DNA from: an uncultured bacterium
GTDB taxonomy: Bacteria; Methylomirabilota; Methylomirabilia; Rokubacteriales; CSP1-6
DNA: 6,976 bases
NCBI GenBank assembly: GCA_946479205.1
Contig: CAMLFJ010000179.1
Span: 1-6,976 of the forward strand
Direction of reading: 5' to 3'
The notes under the pieces are model-generated. The model saw only the letters and a program-made list of their open reading frames with translations, did no database searches and had not been told where the DNA came from. The position numbers and the translations under genes are program-made. Below, piece after piece: positions 1 to 5,545 of the stretch (positions are counted from its first letter, which is position 1; the number at the start of each line of letters is the position of its first letter).

Positions 1-271
1 CCTGGCCGCCGCGATCGAGCTCGACGGCGTGGACGGCATCGTGGCGCTGGCCGCGGGAACCGACGGCACCGACGGGCCCACGGACGCGGCGGGGGCGGTG
101 GCGGACGGCGCGACCCAGAAGCGGGCGCGCGAGCGCGGTGAGGATCTCCAGGGGCGCCTGGCCCGGAACGACTCGAACCCGGTGCTCGCGGCGCTGGACG
201 ACCTGGTGGTCACGGGCCCGACCAACACCAACCTGCTCGATCTCTACCTGCTGCTCATCGAGCCGCGCTAG
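1..271 (+). CDS. Glycerate kinase (MOFRL family), C-terminal fragment
   Basis: Only the last 89 residues are present, read in the frame beginning at base 2; the 5' part lies outside the window. The visible piece carries the C-terminal signature of the MOFRL glycerate kinases: a GTDGTDGPTDAAGA block, then an ND motif, and near the end DLVVTGPTNTN followed by DLYLLLI. Enzymes of this family phosphorylate D-glycerate with ATP, usually giving 2-phosphoglycerate, and act in the cytoplasm in glyoxylate, tartrate or serine-cycle carbon flow. The family is usually 400-450 residues, so about four fifths of the protein is missing here and the N-terminal domain cannot be checked. The gene runs towards the minus-strand cluster, and its TAG stop lies inside a CTAG that also carries the stop of the facing gene. 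Family assignment is firm; the position of phosphorylation cannot be judged from this fragment. Confidence 0.9.
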   Translation, partial: LAAAIELDGVDGIVALAAGTDGTDGPTDAAGAVADGATQKRARERGEDLQGRLARNDSNPVLAALDDLVVTGPTNTNLLDLYLLLIEPR

Positions 272-1263
272 CGGGCCCGGTACTCCTCGATCACCGCGAG
301 GATGCGCTCGCGGACGGCCTGGCGCACCTTGGGGTCGGCGAGGTTCCGGGTGATCGCGTCGTCCTCGACCTCGAACATCTTCACGAAGCGCGGGGGCCGG
401 CCGGCGGGGGTGCGCTCCACGAAGGGGCCGGAGCCGTCGAGGATACCGTCCCACGTCTCCCGCAGGAGGGCCCAGTAGTCCCGGCGCCGCTCCGCGAAGA
501 CCAGCGCCCCCGCGCACTCGGCGTCGGGCAGCCGCACGTACCAGTTCTTGCCGAGCTCGCGCACCAGCGGAACGCGGCCGCTGTCGCGGTGGATCGTCTT
601 CACGTTGTCCTGCCGCTCGAGCCAGCTCCCGCCCTGGGCCGCCCCGTACACCATGATGCGGGTCCCCCGCTGCAGCGTCTGGTAGTCGGACCGGCCCATG
701 TCGCGCGTCTCGCGGCCGGGGATCGGGGCGTAGTTCGAGCAGGCCCACTCGGGGTAGGCGCGATCCTCGGTCCAGCGCGCCGCGCACTGGTAGCGCAGCC
801 CGTCGTCCAGGTTGGTCACCCGCCGGGTCCAGAGCCCGGGAGTGGCCCGGAGGTCCCGCGCCTGCCAGTGCAGCGGCGCGATGAAGTCGTAGAGCGACGG
901 GGCGTCGTACTCCCAGTCCTCCGACTGGTGGCGAATCATCGTGTCTTCCCGGACATTTCCGGCCAGATCGCTCAGGAACAGGATGCGCTGGAGGCGCAAC
1001 CGGTTCGCGGAGAGCGTCTCGGCCACGATCCATTCCTTGGCGGACTTGTCCCGGTTGACGTCGTAGACGCGGGGATCCCGCACGTAGCCCGGCTTGAGGT
1101 CCTGGACCTCGACGTAGCTGTAGTCCACCAGGTAGCAGCCCGCCATGCTCTGCACCGCCTGCCGCCCCCGCGCGAGCTGATCGCCCTGGGCGTGGGCGGC
1201 GGTGGCCCCCCAGAGGAGCAGGACGAGCAGGAGCAGCGTGATCAGGGGCGCGCGTATCGGCAT
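268..1263 (-). CDS. Secreted DUF6607-like protein of unknown function
   Basis: The predicted protein has 331 residues and starts at ATG with an AGAGG ribosome-binding site 10 bases upstream. Residues 1-25 form a Sec signal peptide: a leucine-rich core (about 7-18) and an AHA cleavage site before Gln26. It should therefore be periplasmic or surface-exposed, and no lipobox was seen. The mature part is rich in Trp, Tyr and Arg, has four cysteines (43, 159, 175 and 250) and contains the blocks MAGCYLVDYSY (40-50), KEWIVAE, IRHQSEDWEYD (110-120), a WTRRV stretch and GRSDYQTL. From memory these match the DUF6607 family (GCY..., HxxxDWxY, SDYxxx order), for which no biochemical role is known to me; this assignment needs a profile search. 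It is the last gene of the minus-strand cluster, 67 bases after the DUF4139 gene with a strong hairpin between. Its stop overlaps that of the convergent glycerate kinase gene. Confidence 0.8.
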   Translation of the reverse strand: MPIRAPLITLLLLVLLLWGATAAHAQGDQLARGRQAVQSMAGCYLVDYSYVEVQDLKPGYVRDPRVYDVNRDKSAKEWIVAETLSANRLRLQRILFLSDLAGNVREDTMIRHQSEDWEYDAPSLYDFIAPLHWQARDLRATPGLWTRRVTNLDDGLRYQCAARWTEDRAYPEWACSNYAPIPGRETRDMGRSDYQTLQRGTRIMVYGAAQGGSWLERQDNVKTIHRDSGRVPLVRELGKNWYVRLPDAECAGALVFAERRRDYWALLRETWDGILDGSGPFVERTPAGRPPRFVKMFEVEDDAITRNLADPKVRQAVRERILAVIEEYRAR

Positions 1264-1266
1264 CGG

Positions 1267-1280
1267 GCAGAGGCCTCTGC
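1267..1280. repeat. 14-bp perfect palindrome before the DUF6607 gene
   Basis: GCAGAGGCCTCTGC is an uninterrupted two-fold symmetric sequence ending 4 bases upstream of the DUF6607 start codon. It contains the AGAGG ribosome-binding site and shares CTGC (1277-1280) with one arm of the adjacent hairpin. In RNA it could fold as a 5-bp stem with a GGCC loop, competing with the larger hairpin. As DNA it could be an operator. Symmetry is seen directly; function is inference. Confidence 0.45.
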
Positions 1281-1305
1281 GGCTTAGGGTTCACCTAAGC
1301 CGCAG
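1277..1305 (-). terminator. Perfect 12-bp hairpin, likely partial terminator or attenuator
   Basis: CTGCGGCTTAGG (1277-1288) and CCTAAGCCGCAG (1294-1305) are exact inverted copies separated by 5 bases. The element begins 26 bases after the DUF4139 stop on the minus strand and ends 13 bases before the DUF6607 start. The strong stem suits an intrinsic terminator or 3'-end stabiliser, but no T-run follows on either strand, so complete Rho-independent termination is doubtful. One edge abuts the AGAGG ribosome-binding site of the DUF6607 gene, so the fold could also reduce translation of that gene. Confidence 0.55.
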
Positions 1306-1330
1306 CGCCTGTCAACCGAAAGCCGTCCGA

Positions 1331-2749
1331 CTAGAAGCGCACGCGGGTCCGATAGCCGAGCGTGGCCGCCCCCTCCTTGGGGACCGCGACCTTCCACCGG
1401 GCGGTGAAGGCCTCGAGCTTCTCGTGGGGCTGGGTGGACTTCAGGACCTCCCAGTCGCCGGGCATGGGCTCGATCACCTCGACGGTGACCGCCTCCTTCT
1501 TGTGGTTGCGGAGGGTGATCTCCCACTCGATCTCGTAGAGGTTGCTGCCGATCTTCTTCCAGTCCTTCTGGACGCGCTCGCCCACCACGTCGAAGGCCTC
1601 GCCCATCTTGATCCGCACCCGCTCGTCCTTCGGAGTGTGGTCGATCCAGTCCTCGCCGATGAGCTGCTGGCTGCCCGAGGCGTCCGCCTTGTATACGCGC
1701 ACCTTACCCTTGGGCAGGGGCACGCCGAGGCGGTTCTCCTTGGTGTTGCGGATGTCGAGGTAGACGCCCACCTTCTGGTTCGCGATCGGCATCCCGTACT
1801 GGGTGCGGTGGTAGCTCGCGGCCCCGTAGTAGATGAAGTGCTTCTCTACCGGGAAGTCGGCCGCGGACAGGAGGGTGAGCTGCTTGGTCTGGCTCTCCTT
1901 GATGGTGGTGCGGCCGTCGAGGGTGTAGAGGTGGTACTCGAAGAAGCCCTCGGACTTGAAGTCGCGCTCCGCCGCCGCCGGGGACGCCGCCTTGACCGCC
2001 ATCTCCAGCGACCGCCGCATGTCGTCGCGGCTCACCGCCCGGTTGATGTCGCCCGCGACGAGCTTGAGCGCGGCGTCCCGGTAGGTCGCGCCGCTCTGGT
2101 TGTTGATGGTGACCCAGCCGGTGAGATCGGCCCGGGAGTCGGCCGCGTTGATCAGCATCACGTAGTCGGACTTCCAGCTGATGCCGGCGGTGAGATAGGA
2201 GGCCTCCACCCGCTGGGCCGCCGGACGGGTGTTGCGCAGCAGCCAGGCCAGGGTCGGCTTCGACACCAGGTTCTCGGGCAGGGCGGGCAGCACCACGCTG
2301 CCGAAGTGCCCCATGTGGATCTGGCCGCCGATGTCGTAGACCGGGCCCCGCGTGGATAGCAGGGTGGCCTCCTGAAAGGTCCCGTTACTCTGGTAGAGTC
2401 GCACCTTCCGGCCCACGTACTTCTCCATGAGCTTCTCGCTGGAGAGCAGATCGTACTCGTAGTTCTGCTCGAGGATCTTGAGCCCGGTCGGATCGGTGAG
2501 CGAGCGCAGCAGCACCGAGGTGGGATCGATCTGGGCGGCCACGTCCATGAAGTGGGCCTCGATGAGGCCGGGGTCGAGTCGGACCTCGCGCACATCTTTC
2601 ACGAGGCCGAGGTTGCCGTTGTAGACCGTGATCATGACGTCGCGCTGCTCGGCGGCGGTGATCTTGACCGGCGCCGCGCCGGCGACGGGGGCCGCGCCGA
2701 GCAGTCCGGCGAGGGTGAAGGCGATCAGGCGTTTCGGAAGCGTTCTCAT
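1331..2749 (-). CDS. Secreted DUF4139 domain protein
   Basis: The 472-residue protein starts at ATG with a strong GGAGGA ribosome-binding site 5 bases upstream. Residues 1-25 form a Sec signal peptide (basic MRTLPKR, a hydrophobic core, cleavage near AGA|A), placing it in the periplasm or on the envelope. The mature protein has no cysteine. Recognisable DUF4139 blocks are YLTAGISWKSDY (185-196), GWVTINNQSG followed by YRDAALKLVAGDIN (211-236), and a C-terminal beta-rich section ending in YRTRVRF. DUF4139 often occurs behind a coiled-coil DUF4140 region in MuiA-like proteins. Here the N-terminal part (about 30-170) is beta-rich instead, so this is the stand-alone form. The molecular function is unknown. 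A near-consensus RpoE-type promoter 38-68 bases upstream suggests direct control by the ECF sigma encoded two genes earlier, making this a likely envelope-stress output. Confidence 0.93.
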   Translation of the reverse strand: MRTLPKRLIAFTLAGLLGAAPVAGAAPVKITAAEQRDVMITVYNGNLGLVKDVREVRLDPGLIEAHFMDVAAQIDPTSVLLRSLTDPTGLKILEQNYEYDLLSSEKLMEKYVGRKVRLYQSNGTFQEATLLSTRGPVYDIGGQIHMGHFGSVVLPALPENLVSKPTLAWLLRNTRPAAQRVEASYLTAGISWKSDYVMLINAADSRADLTGWVTINNQSGATYRDAALKLVAGDINRAVSRDDMRRSLEMAVKAASPAAAERDFKSEGFFEYHLYTLDGRTTIKESQTKQLTLLSAADFPVEKHFIYYGAASYHRTQYGMPIANQKVGVYLDIRNTKENRLGVPLPKGKVRVYKADASGSQQLIGEDWIDHTPKDERVRIKMGEAFDVVGERVQKDWKKIGSNLYEIEWEITLRNHKKEAVTVEVIEPMPGDWEVLKSTQPHEKLEAFTARWKVAVPKEGAATLGYRTRVRF

Positions 2750-2754
2750 CGTGG

Positions 2755-2770
2755 TCCTCCGGGATCCGGA
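2755..2770 (-). promoter_or_regulatory. Ribosome-binding site of the DUF4139 gene with small overlapping hairpin
   Basis: On the minus strand GGAGGA (2760-2755) lies 5 bases before the ATG and is the clearest ribosome-binding site in the window. It overlaps the 3' arm of a short inverted repeat, TCCGG-ATC-CCGGA (2770-2758). A 5-bp stem with a 3-base loop is weak, so any occlusion of the site would be modest. The ribosome-binding site itself is well supported; a regulatory role of the hairpin is speculative. Confidence 0.5.
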
Positions 2771-2787
2771 TGGCTGTTGCTGCCCGG

Positions 2788-2817
2788 TTAGACCCGGGGA
2801 GCCCGGAGAAGTTCCCG
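2788..2817 (-). promoter_or_regulatory. RpoE-like ECF promoter of the DUF4139 gene
   Basis: The minus strand reads GGAACTT (2815-2809), 15 bases, then GTCTAA (2793-2788). This equals the textbook Escherichia coli sigma-E promoter (GGAACTT, about 16 bases, TCTRA) in both elements and spacing. The expected transcription start is near 2781, giving a leader of about 30 bases before the ATG at 2749. The -35 element begins 3 bases after the anti-sigma stop codon. The 10-mer CGGGAACTTC and the GGTCTWACC block recur at the same spacing upstream of the sigma gene at 4458-4487. A scan by eye found GGAACTT nowhere else in the window on either strand. Confidence 0.8.
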
Positions 2818-2818
2818 G

Positions 2819-3898
2819 CTACTGCAGGCGGAGGACGACGCGGATCTGCGCGGGAAGGTCCGGGCGCTCGGCCTCCACCCGCCAGGAGCCGATGCGCTTG
2901 AGGCTCTCCGAGAACTCCGCATAGCGCGGCTGCGGGATCACGGCCTCGACCACCGTGGCCTCGTCCTCGCGTCGCCGCTGCGTGACACCGCCGCCCAGGC
3001 GCTCGATGAGCGCGGTGAGCTCGCGCTCCGCCGCGTCGCGGTCCTTGACCGCCACCCGGGCCACCACGTCGGCCGGGGGCGCGGCCTTCCTCGCGCCCAG
3101 CCTCGCCGAGGCCCCGGCCGCCCGCGCCGAGTCCTCCGCGGTCTCGAGCGTCCGCTGGCGGCTCTCGGCTTCGGGGCGCGCCGCGCCGGCCACGTTCTCG
3201 CTCGGCGCCTCCGTCTTGGCCGGGGGCTTGGCTTCCTGCGCCGGCGCCGCGGCCGGCGGAGGAGGGGAGCCGGCCGAGGGCGACGAGACCGCCGGTGGCG
3301 GGGAGACGGGCGGCGATCCGGGCGCGCGCGATGGCGAGGGCGCGGCGACGGCGGGAAGCGAATTGGCGTCCTGAGACCGGGACGCGTCGGCCCGGTCGCG
3401 CGCACCGGCCGCGCGCCCCGGCTCCTCGACGGGGGCCGGGGTGGACGGAGCCGCCGCCGGGGCCTTGTCCCCGAGCAGCTCCGTCGGCTTCTCCTTGGCC
3501 GGCGCGGGCGCCGCCGCCTCCTGCCCCCGATCCACCTCGCGCGCGGCCCGCTGGAGCTCAGGCGAGCGCTCGAAGAGGTAGACCGCGAGCAATCCCACCA
3601 TCACGACCGCGGCGGCCTCGAGCGGCAGCTTGACCGACAGGGGCAGGAGCACCGCGTCCGCGGCGCGCCGGTACCAGGGACGGGGACGCGCCGCGGCCAC
3701 CACGCGGTCCACGAAGCCCACCGGAGCCCTGACCGGCTCCACCCGGTGAAGCAATGCGACCGTTCCGCGCAGGGCCTCGAACTCGCGTCGGCAGTCGGCA
3801 CAGCCCTCGAGATGCGCGTCGACCAGGCTCCGCTCGTCCGGGGCGAGGGCCTCGTCGAGATAAGGAGACAGCAGCTCGCGCGTCTCGTCGCAGGTCAT
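2819..3898 (-). CDS. Membrane anti-sigma factor with zf-HC2 domain and long Pro/Ala linker
   Basis: The 359-residue protein starts at the ATG inside ATGA, overlapping the sigma stop by 4 bases, which suggests translational coupling. Residues 1-43 form a ZAS/zf-HC2 anti-sigma domain with Cys3, His29, Cys33 and Cys36 (HxxxCxxC), expected to bind zinc and hold the sigma factor in the cytoplasm. One transmembrane segment lies at about 94-109 (AAAVVMVGLLAVYLF). Next comes a low-complexity linker rich in Pro, Ala, Ser and Glu (about 113-273). Last is a folded C-terminal domain (about 274-359) with an RVAVKDRDAAERELTALIERLGG start and a VIPQPRYAEFSESLKRIG block, reminiscent of DUF2275/DUF4349-type domains. 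That domain should sit in the periplasm and may act as the sensor or protease-accessible part. The reading frame remains open upstream to 5392, but that part is antisense to the UroD-like gene and is not coding. Confidence 0.92.
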   Translation of the reverse strand: MTCDETRELLSPYLDEALAPDERSLVDAHLEGCADCRREFEALRGTVALLHRVEPVRAPVGFVDRVVAAARPRPWYRRAADAVLLPLSVKLPLEAAAVVMVGLLAVYLFERSPELQRAAREVDRGQEAAAPAPAKEKPTELLGDKAPAAAPSTPAPVEEPGRAAGARDRADASRSQDANSLPAVAAPSPSRAPGSPPVSPPPAVSSPSAGSPPPPAAAPAQEAKPPAKTEAPSENVAGAARPEAESRQRTLETAEDSARAAGASARLGARKAAPPADVVARVAVKDRDAAERELTALIERLGGGVTQRRREDEATVVEAVIPQPRYAEFSESLKRIGSWRVEAERPDLPAQIRVVLRLQ

Positions 3899-4455
3899 GG
3901 CAGGAATCGCTCCAGCTTCTCCTTCAGGTCCGCCCGCGCGCGGTGCAGGCGGGATCGAACCGTTCCCAGCTCCAGCTCCAGCACCTGCGCGATCTCCTCG
4001 TAGGAGAGCCCCTCGATATCGCGCAGCACCACCACGATCCGCCGATCCTCCGGCAGCTCCGCGATCGCCCGCCCGAGGGCCGACTCGAGCTCGCGCCGCT
4101 CGAGCGCCGCATCCGGGCGCGGCCCCGCGTCGGACAGCCGCAGCAGCGCGTCCTCGCCCTGCCGCGTCAAGCGCCGCTCCCCGGAGGCGAGCCGGTTGAG
4201 GCACAGCCGCGAGGTGATGGCGTAGAGCCAGGTCGAGAGCTTGGCGTCGCCGCGAAACTCGCCGAGCGCGCGGTGGGCGCGGACGAACGCCTCCTGCGCC
4301 ACCTCCTCCGCCTCGGCCCGGCTGCCCAGCATGCGAAGGGCCACTCCGAACACGCGATGCTGGTACGTCATCACCAGCTCCTCGAAGGCGGGGGCGTCGC
4401 CGGCGCGTAGCCGGTCCAGGAAGCGCGGCGCGTCGCCTGCCTCCGCCTCTCGCAC
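3895..4455 (-). CDS. ECF RNA polymerase sigma factor (RpoE-like)
   Basis: From a GTG at 4455 the protein has 186 residues, a normal ECF length. Sigma region 2 spans about 24-90, with AFEELVMTYQHRVFGVALRM, the AEEVAQEAFVRAHRAL block and the STWLYAITSRLCLNRL core-binding and -10 recognition helix. Region 4 spans about 122-180, with the helix-turn-helix LSYEEIAQVL and GTVRSRLHRAR that reads the -35 element. It redirects RNA polymerase to GGAAC-type promoters. The stop is inside ATGA shared with the anti-sigma start. The GTG is the only in-frame start that precedes a full region 2 without running into the promoter, but it has no Shine-Dalgarno sequence. It also lies only 2 bases after the putative -10 box, so the mRNA may be leaderless or translation may begin slightly further in, for example near the GTG-ATG pair of ELVM. 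The upstream extension of this frame is antisense to the UroD-like gene. Confidence 0.93.
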   Translation of the reverse strand: MREAEAGDAPRFLDRLRAGDAPAFEELVMTYQHRVFGVALRMLGSRAEAEEVAQEAFVRAHRALGEFRGDAKLSTWLYAITSRLCLNRLASGERRLTRQGEDALLRLSDAGPRPDAALERRELESALGRAIAELPEDRRIVVVLRDIEGLSYEEIAQVLELELGTVRSRLHRARADLKEKLERFLP

Positions 4456-4457
4456 GG

Positions 4458-4487
4458 TAAGACCATACCGCGGCGCGGAAGTTCCCG
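4458..4487 (-). promoter_or_regulatory. Autoregulatory RpoE-like promoter of the sigma operon
   Basis: The minus strand reads GGAACTT (4485-4479), 15 bases, then GTCTTA (4463-4458). It matches the sigma-E consensus except for one base in the -10 box, and shares CGGGAACTTC-N13-GGTCTWACC with the promoter upstream of the DUF4139 gene. RpoE-like sigma operons commonly have such a self-activating promoter. The predicted start site falls at about 4451-4453, on or just after the chosen GTG, so either the transcript is leaderless or the start codon is further downstream. Confidence 0.75.
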
Positions 4488-4545
4488 AGGCAACAAATGC
4501 CGCCGGCCGCCGGGCGGGGCGGGCGCCTCGCGTCCGCCTGCATGG

Positions 4546-4551
4546 TAGACT
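4546..4551 (+). promoter_or_regulatory. Possible -10 box for the UroD-like operon
   Basis: TAGACT, preceded by GCATGG, lies 10 bases before the ATG at 4562. It fits a housekeeping -10 hexamer in a GC-rich genome, but no convincing -35 hexamer is seen about 17 bases upstream. The predicted start would fall around 4557-4559, leaving only 3-5 bases of leader. No Shine-Dalgarno sequence precedes the ATG, which is consistent with a nearly leaderless transcript. The evidence is weak. The 106-base gap 4456-4561 otherwise contains only the divergent sigma promoter and a G/C-rich stretch. Confidence 0.35.
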
Positions 4552-4561
4552 CCGCGACACC

Positions 4562-5545
4562 ATGGACAAGCGCGAGCGCGTGCTGGCCGCCCTTTCTCGC
4601 AAGCCGGTGGATCGTCCGCCGCTCTCCTTCTGGCGCCACGTCCCCGACGTGGACCACACCGCCTCCGGGCTCGCGGAGGCCATGCTGGCCTTCCAGCGCC
4701 GCTGGGACCTCGACTTCGTCAAGGTCATGTCGAGCGGGGTGTACTGCGTGGAGGACTGGGGGTGCGCGGTCGCGTACCAGGGCTCCCCCAACGGGGCCAA
4801 GCAGTGCACGAAGCACGCGGTGCAGGGCCGCGACGACTGGGCGCGGATCCGCGCGCTCGACCCGGGAGCGGGCGCGCTCGGGCGCGAGCTCGAGGCGGTG
4901 CGCCTCATCGCCCGCGGCCGCGCCGACAACGCGCCGATCCTCCACACCGTGTTCTCCCCGCTCACGGTGGCCCGCAAGCTGGCGGGCGATCGGCTCGTCG
5001 AGGACCTCCGGCAGGATCCCGCAGCGGTGGAACCCGCGCTCGACGCCATCACCGAGACCATGGCGGGCCACGCGCGGGCCGCGCTCGACGCGGGCGCCGA
5101 CGGGCTCTTCTTCGCGACCCAGGCCGCCGCCCCGGACGTGGTCACCGCGGAGGAGAACGCGCGCTTCGATCTCCCCCGCATGCGCCGGATGCTGGACGCG
5201 GTGGCCGGGCGCTCCGCCCTCACCCTCCTCCACGTGCACGGCCGCGACATCTACTTCGACCAGGTGGCCGGCCTTCCGGTGCACGCGGTGAACTGGCACG
5301 ACCGCCTCACCGCGCCACGCCTCGCCGACGCGCACCGGCGCTTCGCGGGCGCGCTCGTCGGCGGGCTCGGCGAGGGCCGGACGCTCCTCCACGGGACGCC
5401 CGAGGCGGCGGCCGCGGAGGTCCGCGACGCGCTCGCCCAGACCGGTGGCCTGGGTGTGATCATCGGGCCGGGCTGCGTGCTACCGCTGGCCGCGCCCGAC
5501 GCCAACCTGGCCGCGGTGGTGGCGGCGGTGAAGTCGACCGCGTGA
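4562..5545 (+). CDS. Uroporphyrinogen decarboxylase superfamily protein, not HemE
   Basis: The 327-residue protein starts at ATG in the family-typical MDKRERVLAALSRKPVDRPPLSFW. The C-terminal barrel motifs are LLHVHGRD (222-229), AVNWHDR (242-248), GGLGEGRTLLHGTP (267-280) and IIGPGCVLP (300-308), matching the URO-D fold (PF01208). The Arg-rich MRQAGRY motif and the aspartate that bind porphyrinogen in true HemE are absent, so heme synthesis is unlikely. The superfamily also includes zinc-dependent corrinoid methyltransferases (MtaA/CmuA type) that use His-X-Cys...Cys ligands. Here the equivalent positions appear to be His224-X-His226...Cys305, a possible variant zinc site. The substrate is unknown. 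No corrinoid-binding protein is nearby. It overlaps the following solute-binding protein gene by 4 bases, suggesting one operon that imports and processes the same or a related compound. Confidence 0.88.
   Translation: MDKRERVLAALSRKPVDRPPLSFWRHVPDVDHTASGLAEAMLAFQRRWDLDFVKVMSSGVYCVEDWGCAVAYQGSPNGAKQCTKHAVQGRDDWARIRALDPGAGALGRELEAVRLIARGRADNAPILHTVFSPLTVARKLAGDRLVEDLRQDPAAVEPALDAITETMAGHARAALDAGADGLFFATQAAAPDVVTAEENARFDLPRMRRMLDAVAGRSALTLLHVHGRDIYFDQVAGLPVHAVNWHDRLTAPRLADAHRRFAGALVGGLGEGRTLLHGTPEAAAAEVRDALAQTGGLGVIIGPGCVLPLAAPDANLAAVVAAVKSTA

Noticed and set aside
589..1287. 232-residue plus-strand open frame opposite the DUF6607-like gene
   Set aside because: It mirrors the codon pattern of the real minus-strand gene, has no signal peptide, domain or good ribosome-binding site, and is a GC-driven shadow.
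1310..1315. TTGACA on the minus strand as a -35 box for the DUF6607 gene
   Set aside because: No acceptable -10 hexamer follows at 16-18 bases; that position falls in the hairpin loop and reads GAACCC.
1202..2359. 385-residue plus-strand open frame opposite the DUF4139 gene
   Set aside because: Composition is biased (Leu, Val, Arg, Gly, His) with no domain match. The opposite strand encodes a clear DUF4139 protein with signal peptide, ribosome-binding site and promoter.
4241..4561. Upstream in-frame extension of the UroD-like gene
   Set aside because: It would overlap the sigma gene antisense, and its translation has no similarity to the family. The MDKRERVLAAL start at 4562 is the family-typical N-terminus.
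4456..5250. Upstream extension of the sigma factor frame to an ATG at 5250
   Set aside because: It is antisense to the UroD-like gene, is low-complexity Ser/Arg/Ala-rich, and would cover the sigma promoter. ECF factors are normally under 220 residues.
3899..5392. N-terminal half of an 857-residue minus-strand open frame continuous with the anti-sigma gene
   Set aside because: Its translation is Arg/His/Val-rich with no recognisable domain and lies antisense to the sigma frame and the UroD-like gene. The true anti-sigma start is the ATGA-overlapping ATG before the zinc-finger motif. Open antisense frames are expected at this GC content.
4562..5545. Assignment as heme-pathway HemE
   Set aside because: The MRQAGRY-type substrate-binding motif and catalytic aspartate context are absent, and no other heme genes are adjacent.
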